This document shows positions 35,956-46,892 of a stretch of 64,000 nt of DNA, piece after piece. A model generated the notes under the pieces. The model had not been told where the DNA came from. It worked only from the letters and a program-made list of their open reading frames with translations, and searched no databases. The stretch is from assembly GCA_973895155.1 (NCBI GenBank), contig OZ316894.1, positions 2,108,001 to 2,172,000 of the forward strand, given 5' to 3'. The stretch comes from Marsupella aquatica (taxonomy: Eukaryota; Marchantiophyta). Made by a program: the position numbers and the translations under genes. The stretch's first letter is position 1. Every line of letters begins with the position of its first letter.

Positions 35956-36439
35956 CCCCCTTCCTCTCCGTGGCTTGTGTTCGGCTCCCCCTCCTCTCCT
36001 CGCGCTTGTGCTCCTGTTCGGCTCCCCCTCGCGCTGAATTAAATGCTGGCCGAGATGCTGGCAAAAGCAAGGGAGGAAGAAAAAAACACCGAAGGGAGGG
36101 CGCGCGGCCCTATGCGCGACCCAGGGGCAATGACGAGCCCCGCATGTGTATACACAGGCAGGACGGGGAGGCCGGTAGGAGAGAAAGAAAAACGTCCGGA
36201 GTGGGTAACATGGGCGTGCGGCCCTATGTGCGTGGTCGCCCCCTTGGCCGTGTGCATACACAAAGGTGCGGCCTCTAGCTGCCAGGCGGCAAGAAAAGAA
36301 GGATCAAGAGAAGGGGCGAAAAGGCCCCCCTGAAAATGCAAAACCTCCTGGAAAGTGAGAAGCGCTCCCCTCGTCTCCTCCTGTGTGTACTCCGCTGGTC
36401 CGCAAATTTAAGTGTATACACATAAGTGATGTGTATACA

Positions 36440-36479
36440 AAGAAAAATCTAACTCTAACTCCATCACTAGATTTTTCTT
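36440..36479. other. Hairpin, 12-bp perfect stem
   Basis: AAGAAAAATCTA (36440-36451) pairs with TAGATTTTTCTT (36468-36479) across a 16-base loop containing CTCTAACTCC. It lies about 100 bases from the 5' edge of the internal domain on the coding strand. Confidence 0.7.
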
Positions 36480-36582
36480 CAAAGAAATTGCGCTGCTGTC
36501 GACGGAAAGTGTTGACCGTCGCGAGCAATTGAGAAACACAGCGTTTCTGATCTTCTTCCCTTCACTCGTCAGTTCTTCTTGA

Positions 36583-36944
36583 ATAAAAGGCGTGATAGAA
36601 ACAAACGTACTGAAATCGAATCGAAAACCGGCGAGATGCCAAGATCGGCCGGGAGCATCTAACGAATCACTGTGTGAATTCCGTGTACGGAACCGACGAG
36701 CAGCCTCTGAAAAACTCTGTCTCACAGCGATTCAAGAAGAACTGAAGAACGGCAAAGAAAAACATGCCCTAAGTAGGACCGGGTCCAGGCGTCACACTAA
36801 CAAACCCCTTTTGCTTCAAGAACAGCCCAGACTCGCTACAAGAACATGACACTAACTCAAGTAGTACATTAGCCCTAACCATACCTAGCGGGCATGCGAG
36901 GGACATGCCGATGTGCACAAGCGGCACTGTCCCTCGGCATGACA
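36583..36944. repeat. LTR copy 2, right part (362 bp)
   Basis: It resumes at ATAAAAGGCG exactly where 27552 left off and runs to GGCATGACA. It differs from 27011-27372 at about four transitions. GGGG follows at 36945-36948. Confidence 0.9.
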
Positions 36945-39900
36945 GGGGCCATGTAAATGGACCTGCGGATTAGGTGTGATAAAACTCAAGTGGCAGTCAT
37001 TTTGTTTAACCCCCTTAAGACACTGGGGCTTAGATGTGTGCCAAACAATATCAAGGTCAGTTCAATCAATCCCAAGACCATGGGAGTTTGAAGACTCCCA
37101 TTCTTGCCCTGAAGACTCGTCTTATCTTGTCATTGCCCTCCTGGGTATTGAGTGCTCAAAACCTCAATACAAGTAGGATGAAAGATGCTCAAAGAGTATC
37201 CACCTAGTAGCATTCAGGGAATTTCTTATTCTCTCACAAAATTGCAGAGCAGTGCCCTGCTGGTAAGGTGAAGGCTGCTCTCTATTATCCAATGGCCAAG
37301 ATTTGTTCATCCTGTGGAAGCATTATAACTGGGTATTCCAATAGAATTTGGAGTTAGTCTCAATCATAATTCTTGGTAATAAGTACATAAGACGAGTACT
37401 CCCCACAACTTGCTTGTTTCCAACTACTTTAAAAAATGGGCTTTACTGGACTGCCAGTTTTTGTGGTCAAGTATCATGACTTGCCATCATTTTTAGATTA
37501 TTACTACCATGCCACTCTTTTCATCGCTGCTTCAGTAACTCAACCCTTGTTAATTAGCAGAGATCCGATCGCCACATTGCATAATCTGTTGGACCCATCA
37601 CCCTTGGAGCAGGGCATTGGGAGGTGGGCGATGGGAACCATCAAATTGTCAATGTGATCATCTCAGGGCTACAAGATCTCTTGTGGTTAAGAAGGGTTTA
37701 GTGGCTAAATTGGGACAAAAAAGGGTACTATTCTAGTACTTATTCTAAAAAAGTGGCAATTTAGGAAAGCGCAGTCCAAGATTCTATTTTAATAAGGTGC
37801 AGTAGCAGTCATATCCAAAGGCTGCCCCAAGAAAAGTCCATTCCAAAAGTGTGGGAGCTTACTGTCCATTCATAGTGCAGATCACTTGCAAACTGAGCCG
37901 AGACTGATGACATTTCCCACCTTCCCACTTGAAGGCAAAAAGGGTTGTTAATACATACATTACAACGGTGGTTGGATTGGGTGCCAGGCTTTTGTTTTTC
38001 TCAACTGATTTGCGATGGGCCTTTTTCAAGGAGACCTCGAGTGAGACTCACCCAATATTGAAATCTGTCATCTTCTTAAAGAATTATTATTACACCTTGG
38101 TTGTTGGAGTGTCATGACAATAACAACAGGATGGTGGCATTGCTAGTTCAACTCCATCTTTTGTGAGTTGGCTGGAGCGATGTCTTCATAGTTCAGATTC
38201 TATTGCCCAATATTCCAGTCCTTGGGTGTCATTGTAACTATGGAGGGGTCATATATCAGGTAGCACGTTATTTATGAGCCTCAAATAAAATTATATGACA
38301 CAAACCATATACTGTAGATGACACATGATATTCTTTAATTTAAAACCCTGTCATTTTCACTAAATTCTTTACAAGTCGTCTCAATATTGTTTAAAGAAAC
38401 ACAATACTTTTTGCAAGTCTTGTCCTGGTATATACAACAGAGTACTTTATGTCCTAATTACAAGGAACGGTCCATGTCTCAATTTGAGAGAAAGGGGAGG
38501 AGTTAAATACTACCTTCTATACCCTTCCTCCCCGTCCCTTGCTGGTAAATGTACACCAAAACGGGTTAACATATGGTGTACTGTGGGCATGTGCCCAGGT
38601 TGGACAGATTTTCTACACGACCATAAACCTACTCTAATGATGTTGTTGGGTCACTGAGTGCTCCTACCTGTCACTCTGCTTTCTAATCTGCAATTACAGG
38701 TTCCCATCTTTGCATGTTTACACTTGACAGCTTGCATTACACTTGCTTCAGCCCGAGGTAACTCTGCATGGGCTCGATTTGAGATAATTACTCTACGTAA
38801 AGTTGATTGAGAGATAATTAGTCTATGTCCACGTTACCGAATCTCCACTTGCAGTCCACTCACGTCAATAGAAACGAGATTTTCTCATTTTCAGTTGTGT
38901 CGCATCGCTTGCTTTGTTTCACCCGACAGTACTTTTGGACACAAGCTTAATTAGCTTCCCTACGTCCAAAGGGCTCAAAAGGATAAACAGTAGGCCGTGT
39001 TTAAGTGCACTGTTCATAAGTGCATTTTGTGTTTGAGCACTTATAATTGCAAATATACTTATCCATATTCACTGCCTAAAAAAGACCGAAACTCACTTTA
39101 AATGAATAAGTATAATCGCAATTACATATGGGACTGTCTCAATGCTTGTGTGTTGGATATTATTGTCACTACTAAGTTGGTGTTTTGGCAGTTTGGAATA
39201 TAGTAAGTGATGTTGAGTGGAAGTATAGTCGAGCATAAGTTACATGACTGAACAGTCAAATGCTGCAGGGGGATTGGTGAGTCAGCCTGGCAACTAGATT
39301 TGAAAAATTGTGCAAGATGTTGGGAGAGTGATTGGGATGGGCACCGACAAGGTGAACAATGGCACCTTTAGGCCTATCTCATGGTTAAAGAAAATGTCAC
39401 CATAATCAAACAGTAAGGAAGGTTTTGCTGGAGAGACATTTGTAAACACATCATGATGAAGAAAGAGAAAAATCACATGCTATAATGTTTAGATAAGAAA
39501 TTTCATAGACATGTTTAGAAAGTATGACTTGCACTAATCCATCAAATATGATTAGGTAGTAGCCAACCAGTGCATTAGAAGTGCAAACTCTTTGATGTGT
39601 GCATTTCTAACAAAACATTTGTACTGCAAAGTGTTCTGCACTTGAGGCTATAGGATAATTTTACCTATAAATGCAAAATTGATCAAGCTTGCACTTATGA
39701 CATAGTGTAAACCATGTATAAGTGCACAATATGTGTCTTTCAAATTTCATGCACTTATGCATGGCTGTAATTGCATTTTGAGATTGCATGAAATTCTAGC
39801 TGAGGAGAGAGCAGCAAATCGGACCTTCTGTTTTTGGGCCCCAGTGCCCATGCCCAACGACTCTCCACCTATTATCCTGCAGCTTAACGTGGGTCCTTTT

Positions 39901-41380
39901 TCCAGTGTAGCCGTGCACTTAAGTTGCTGATTTTAAAGGGAGCTCCAAGTACGTCATTCTCGAGTGGCGGTACATAAGTGGATTGTGCTGAGCTCGGTGC
40001 TGATCGAGGTCCATGCATAAGAAGTCTTTGGGAGCGTTGCACTTTTATGTGTCAACTATTTGAGGACTTTTCACTGAGCTTAATTTTTAAGATTTCTTTT
40101 TAGCGAGAGTGACCCTGACACCTTGTGTGAAGGAGAAAATGTTAGGGGAAAAGTCTTTATTGTATTTTCTAGATTCATTTTTGACCATCAGATCTCCCTG
40201 TATCTAAGGATAACCATCAGATTCTGTGGCAAGGTGGGAAATTTGCTTATAAAAATGGAAAACAAAAAAACTAGCAAAGACTTTTCGGGGAAGTGAAAGC
40301 TGTTATGTCTGTCGCACTTGTCTCCTCCTTTATGGGTAAACAACTCCATATATGCCACTGCCAAAACAACAGGAACTCCAAACCTGGAGACATGATCTCA
40401 AAAGCCAAAAACCCAATAAAGGGAAAGTAAAGGGGAAAACCCCAAGAAGACCAGAGAGGCCCAACAAACCAAGGAGAATCCCACAAAAACTAAAACAAAT
40501 TACTAAGAAGCAACAACAAACTTCTAAACAATTGGTTTTTGTTTACAATTTTTCTCTAGCTTCAAGGAAACTTGCAAGTCTGCCAAGAACCAGATGTACA
40601 GGTCTGCCAAAAAAAATATTTACAGTTGGTAGGGGTGTTTAAAAACTTGGGGCATCTTTTTCAAAAGTGAATCATCCTTCCAAAAGCCAGTCAGTGTGAA
40701 TTTAGCGTTTAAAATAAGGCAGCATCCATGGAGTTGGGCAAGACATAACTTAATCTTCTCAACATGCTTTATAATATTCTGACAATTAGCATAGGTTTTA
40801 CAAGTACTCTAAAATGTTTTGTAGGTCAGGTTCAGAATTTTAATAATTATTGAATTTTTGCACTGTGATGGCTCTAAGGAAATATGCCTGCAGCAGTATC
40901 TTTACCAGGAACCTCGCTAATAATTGGTCCCACCAGAAGAAATCCTAAGCAAATCCCTGGTCTCCTCGATCTACCCAGTTAAGTTTCTGTTCAGGAGTAA
41001 ATTAAAAACATTATATATAACATTGCAAAAGAAACTCAAGAGCCAAATGGGGAGGCAAGATAACAAGGGATTTTCTAAGTAATTTGTGCATGAGCAACTA
41101 CTTATCACGGTGTGAATGTATAACTCTTAAGAACCAGTTTACAGATCACATTTCAGTCAAAATTGCAAATAGTGCTATCAAACGTGTTTGAACATTTTGT
41201 GTTAACCCATCTCAACTTTGGAAATCCATGCTTCACAGCAAACCTCTCGTCCATCTAGACCTAATATTTGAGCATCTTGATGTAAATATATAGCATTTCA
41301 AAGAATACGTGAGCTTAAAAAATTAAAACAATAAAATAATATGTAGGTTACTGAAAAAGAATTATAATATCGTGAACGAG

Positions 41381-41570
41381 GACGACACTATGGTACGAGC
41401 AACTCCTTTATTAGTCCTGTCAGTATGAATGTTCTCTCCAGGTATCTGCTCACTCAAGTACTCAACCCTCCTTTCCATGGACGACACTACGGTACGAGCG
41501 ACTCCTTTATTAGTCCTGTCAGTATGAATATTCTCTTCAGGTATCTCCTCACTCAACCCTCCTTTTACAT
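41381..41570. repeat. ~99-bp tandem duplication
   Basis: GACGACACTA(T/C)GGTACGAGC and the following sequence occur at 41381-41479 and again at 41480-41570 with several substitutions and a small deletion at the right end. Confidence 0.8.
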
Positions 41571-44500
41571 GGCCAACTGGCCTTTACATTATTGAAATTT
41601 TAATTTTGACACATCCACCAGCTGTAATGATGCTGGACATAACTTTTCCGTGCACTTGTCTAGTTTTTCGCTGGACTAAGTGTACTGCCCTGGGTTCCTA
41701 ATAAAACATCCAATATTGAGAAAAAAAACCTGTAGGTTAATGGGGTAATGCTCAACCTCGTTGAGTATTTCATTTGTCCAGGTCCAATGCTATTGGTGTT
41801 GCTTTATTGCAATGCAAATCTGACCCAATATATAAGGGCAATACAATTCTCGGCAATTTTCTGACCCAATAGCAATAAGGCAATGTCACCTTCAATGGAG
41901 GTGTTGAATGGAGCTGCAATTTTAGCTTATTAGCCCCAGAGTTAGACTTTTCATAGGGGAACATTATTTCAAGAGCCAAATAGCGCTTTTGACTTTCTAT
42001 GGGATTCTCTATTGGATTCTGGTAGGCTATGATCCAGTGGTACTCTACAGCTTGATTGCTTGTATGCCAAAAAGAGCTTGCAATTTCCTTGTCTGCTGGG
42101 TTTGTGTTTTGCGAGCCCATGCTTCATACTCTCAGTAAGCATCACTGTTGGAGTTACTCTTAGTGAGCACGAGTCACAATTCTAGCCACAATCCTTCGTT
42201 CATTAACTATGTACCACTGTTTTTTCTAGACTCCTGGCATGCATAGGCGCTAGTCTCCTTGCATTTCCTTGTTTGAACTTACAAACTCTCACTATATCTT
42301 CATATGGCCTCCGGATAAAGGGAAGATGTCTTGTGCATGAAATGTTTTTCCCTCCTCAGTCCTCACCTTTGCTTTCTGCTAAAAGACTTATTAATATATA
42401 TATATATACTTATTGGTTTGTCTTGTTTCATCGTGAGTTGCCAACATGAAAAACAAACAAAAGGACTACAGTCAGAATATTGTATGTCTTATCTCATGAG
42501 AGGTCCTGACTCCTGAGGTCTTCTTGTGGAGGGGCTTACTTTCATTGGCCTGATATCACATGCAAGATTAGTCTAGCACATAACTGGTATGAAGTTTAGA
42601 TATAACATGACATTTACATGATCTAGTACAGTCGATGCCAAAGAGAATAATTTCTCCTTGTTTTGTGAGTATTTAGGCTGCATGATATTTGACGTGGTAC
42701 ATACTGTATTAGAGGTTGACTTCGCCTCATTATTGCAAAAAGGCAATACAATTAGATCATTGATCTCTTAGCGTGGAAGAGTGATCCTCGTCGTAGAGCA
42801 TTGATTGGGCATAGCATTTGTGACAAGATGTTTTAGGCATAACTTTAGGCAAGATCAAAGGGCTTGTGGGACCACTGTAGATAGTAAGAAAGTTGGAGTT
42901 GTGGTGGTTAGTTGAGATGTTTTGAAGATTTTTTGAGAGCTTTTTGTTAGGGGAAGTGGCTGAAGGGAAACCCCAAGTTAACCAGTTCCTAATCCGGCCA
43001 GAGAGCCAGCAGGAGAAAACCCTTCATGTTATTGAAAGGCAAAAAAGATTAAGGTGTTGAATGGAGGTCAAAGTGATCTCGAACTAACCTTCTATAGACC
43101 GCGCTAAAGATGCAACATGAAGATGACAAATAAAAGGAAGAACAATTTAAAAGCCCCACAAGAGCAAGCAGCGCAAGACAAACATTTACAAGACCAGGCT
43201 CATGACAAACCTACATGGTCACAACAGATTGAAAGATAGAATATATGAGATAGTTTAAAATACTTTCTGGGACATTTTCAATAGTACTATATCCCACAAT
43301 ACATTTAGTCTAGGGCCCACTTTGTTAAACCCAACAATAATATAGTCATTAGAAATTGGAAACCAAACGAAAATAAAGTTACATCCTGCTATCGCATACT
43401 CCAACGAGCATGTGCACATTCTAGCTCACCAGATAATGAACCAACTACAGTAATAATCTTTTAATTCCAAAACTAAAGCAGAAAAAGAATAATGACCTAC
43501 CTCTCCTAGTACTGTCAAATCAAAATAATGAACGACATTATTTGTTTTGGACACGATATCTTAAATATAAACCGCGTAAATGAATTCATATGCGTTCCGG
43601 GATGTCCTGTACATACGGTTCTAACAGTATCATGCTTGCACTTATCATATGGTACAGATAACCATGGTAGCGATGTTAGCCCATCCGGAGGATTAATTAA
43701 CCGTACTTTAGACTACAGTCCCTGCTGACTCTAATCTAATGATGTAGTTGTTGAACGGCACTCAGTCCTTGAGTTAAATTAATTAAGCAGGTCGTTGTTT
43801 GACCTACCCATACCGCCATACGGCCAGCGAGGGCAGTGCTGACGGCGACGGTGATTGCATGATTGTGCCATCTTTGAAGCTGACTGTGGCCTTAGATGGC
43901 TTTGCCGGTGGACTGGGTATATTGGGAAAAAATAACTATAAAACATTTGTTGTTATAGTAAGAGCATGCTGATCAAAAAATTAAGAAGATTTTTAGCAGA
44001 GGAACACGATCTTTCTGCTAAATTAAAAAGAATGACCAAGCTACCTCTCGATGATGGTATTGACCACTTGAGAGGTTCATGCAATGCATGGTGCAGAGCA
44101 GTGCAATTGTTCACCTTTAGCTTCTATATAATTATTATCTGCAATGAGTGATTGCCTGGATTGTGGACAAATACTGCACTTGGTGACCTTTAGCTTCTAA
44201 TGAATGGTGGAGGTGGGTCCAGGGGTACTGCACAATTCATTCCATGGCTTACCATCTCTTAAGGGTCTTCTCTGTTACTGCAAACTTGGTTAATTTTTTA
44301 CTTGTTTAGCACAAAATTTGCAAATCTCTAATTTGATTTCTCCTTAGTTGTGGCTACGAACCAGATAATAAGGAGTGATGGCACATACTAATTTAATAAT
44401 CAAAATTTAAGCATTGAAGGATTTTAAGAATTTCAGAATCAAGTTTGTGAGTGTGCAGATTGAGAAAAAGAATCTGAAGCCTAGATGGACAGAGCTTGTG

Positions 44501-46840
44501 AACCATACAAACCCCATGGATGGTTTCCAATTTTTTTGATAAGCAATGATATTTTCAAAACATTGGCAACTTCTGTTAAGAGAATTGAGAGAGCTTTGAA
44601 TTGCCAAAGATGCATGACTGTCTTGTTTTCTGTCTCACCTCACTCTCTTGTGTGATATGTATCATCTGCTTTGATCCGACAAGGTCAAGAAACTCCTTTT
44701 CAGGGTTTTGGCAAGCGTCCATCTGAGAATCAATGAAAAGCCAGATTAATTAAAACGTTTTGGGGTTCTTTAAGATTTAAGCCTCTTACGATGAAACTCA
44801 AAACAACAACAAAAACTTAGTAGGAAATCACCATGGAAATGAGGGGAATCAGAAATCTTGTACCATGTACACATATTGTCACGTGAATTTATCTCAAGTT
44901 TTAGATCTTTAGGCATGTTAGTCACATCATGGTTTGTTTCTTACAAATCTTACTCGAGTTTATGAAATTTCATCACCTTGAAAATGAAACTTTATGAGCT
45001 TGAAAAAAATCCAATAAGTGTTAATGAGGCTCTCCAATGTCATGAATAAATTTTTACGGCTAAATGTGCACTAGATGGGTCAGTCTGTATGGAGCCAGAA
45101 TGAGCACTTTTTGGATGTGTGGCTTGTGTCATTTCAACTTTGTAGGGTTTTCTTAGAGTGGAGTAAAGCAGCCCTGGCTGACCGTAAGCCATGTTTTCTG
45201 GCCAAGGTTAGCGCGCAGGAGTCTTCCCCAAACTTTGGTCATGCACATACCTTTTCCAGCAAGCATGGCCCCACTCCAATCAGTCACCATCTTTTTCTAA
45301 ACAATTGGATTGCAGTAGGGACTAGGTTGTTGGTTTTAGGGCATGTAGACAAATTCCTCTTCGCGACACTCCTATGGGGTTATTTCTGGGAGCTTCACCA
45401 GGCTTGCTGCTGAGTTGGGCTTTAGCTCTTGTGAATGTCTTTCTAGGGGACTCTTTGGCTTTTAGGCTCATTCATTTCCTATTGTTTTCTCTTGCCTTTG
45501 GCGTCCTGTCTTCAGCTTTCACACTTTTTGCTCTTTGGAGACATAAACACTAAATTATGTCAATGTCACACATGCGAGAAAATTGTATTTTCTGATAATT
45601 ATTTTATAGTTTTTAAGTACATTGCCACAATCCAGATGTTTGGATTTATAATACTGCCACGGTTTGTTTTTACAAAAGTGCCACAATTTTGTATATAACT
45701 CCTCTGGTTACCTTGGGGAACTTGTCATCCATATACAAAATCATGATATTTTTATAAATACAAAAAAAATATGACACTATTATCAATTAGAACATCTTTA
45801 GTGGCAAAGTACTTAAAAGCTGAATTATTTTAATGTCACTTTTTTTTGCCTAATTATATACTTCAGCTCTGACTAATCTGTCCCCAGAATCAAAACCGCC
45901 CCATGTGATTAATGTTCCCCCCAAGCAAAATTGATTATGAATCCGTCATCCATTTCGTATTCGGGTCCAGTTGCCATGATTGTGACAACTCACTATTGGC
46001 TAGCCTTAACCTGGGGCCACCCTCCTTGGCCCCCCTTCCCTGTTGCAGGGCACACTTGCAAGTTCAGGAGGGGCACAAATATGTTGTTTTCCGCTCCACA
46101 CTCCCCTGACTAAAACCTAACACTTTTGGCCCTCGTTTTTACTCAGGAAAATGTGCAGTGGGGAAAGGGAATGGGGCCATGTGGGGGTTTATAGTGACAA
46201 CCTATACAAGTTTATACTGACCCTAATATGAAATGGGGGACGGATTGATAATTAATTTGTTTTGGGGGCACATTAGTAATATAGGGTAGTGTGGGGAACA
46301 GGTCAATAAAAAGCTGTTACACACTTTGCCATTCCTTTAGTCTAAACCTTTCTCCTCCTTTGCTTAAGGAAAGTAATTCTAGCTGGCTGGGAATGATCAA
46401 ATGGTCAACATCATGCAAGTTCTCATCATCGGACAGTAAGTTGTCATTGTCGGTAACTGAACCTCAACACCCTCTCGCAGCCCTTCATCAGGGTGGGAAG
46501 TGGGCCAGGCAGCCAGGTGGCGCCAAAACAAGAGACCCAACTTAATGTTGAGGGTTAGTAAGGGTGTTGTGGTGAGGGACTGGCAAAGCTTGGATGGACT
46601 TGCTCAGAACATTTAAACTGACTCAGATAACATTGTCTACACTTTTGACTGAAATGTGAATAGTAAACTGTCCCCTTATTGTTTGCAACCGGTTTCAATT
46701 TCATTACTGAATCGGTTTCCTCGGCAATTGGATGACTTGACGACCTTCAACCCGGAAGACATCATGCCATTACTCTGAATCACCATGACATCTTGATTAT
46801 TTTCTCCCCAAGGTAATCAAATTCATCAGCTATGATCTGT

Positions 46841-46892
46841 GACCAGTTCTTTTTCTGCGACCAGTTCTTTTTCTGCGACCAGTTCTTTTTCT
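46841..46892. repeat. 18-bp tandem repeat, nearly three copies
   Basis: GACCAGTTCTTTTTCTGC is repeated at 46841, 46859 and 46877 (the last copy is incomplete). Confidence 0.85.

Larger units (their letters stand above)
27553..36582 (-). mobile_element. Ty3/gypsy internal domain (gag-PR-MTase-RT-RH-INT-PHD)
   Basis: The coding strand is minus, from ATG 34983 to the stop at 27592. In its ancestral form this was apparently one ORF of about 2464 codons. Gag, linker, protease/MTase and RT share one frame. A 1-base insertion (near 29754) and a 1-base deletion (near 27969) shift RNase H and integrase out and then bring PHD back to the gag frame. In-frame stops sit at 33697, 33040, 30673 and 29130 (all TAG) and 28956 (TGA). 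A 1.6-kb leader precedes gag. The 3' end on the coding strand is a G7 run like a polypurine tract. No LTR of its own and no obvious tRNA primer site are visible at either edge. Confidence 0.9.
34984..36582 (-). promoter_or_regulatory. 5' leader of the Ty3 internal domain
   Basis: About 1.6 kb lies between gag and the edge of the internal domain and is GC-rich compared with the surrounding DNA. It holds seven GTATAC-centred palindromic sites (35185-36439), a block of degenerate ~80-bp repeats (35640-35955) and a 12-bp-stem hairpin (36440-36479). The plus-strand ORFs here overlap one another in several frames and follow the repeat structure, so I do not call them genes. Its likely role is untranslated leader/packaging RNA (inference). 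Confidence 0.6.
26833..36944 (-). mobile_element. Composite LTR retroelement unit carrying a Ty3 domain with C5-MTase and PHD
   Basis: The whole unit begins TGTCGTGACA and ends GGCATGACA. GGGG flanks both ends (26829-26832 and 36945-36948), a likely 4-bp target-site duplication matching the 4-bp TAAA around the solo LTR of the same family. Inside are LTR copy 1 (26833-27372), the two bases GC, LTR copy 2 (27375-27552 plus 36583-36944), and, splitting copy 2, a 9030-bp Ty3/gypsy internal domain (27553-36582) coding on the minus strand. Both LTRs total exactly 540 bp, so the split neither duplicated nor deleted LTR bases. Whether this is a nested insertion or a chimeric cDNA is discussed under findings. 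Confidence 0.8.

Noticed and set aside
35314-36341. Several overlapping plus- and minus-strand ORFs of 70-164 codons
   Set aside because: They overlap in different frames in a GC-rich repeat array inside the retroelement leader; low stop density from GC content explains them.
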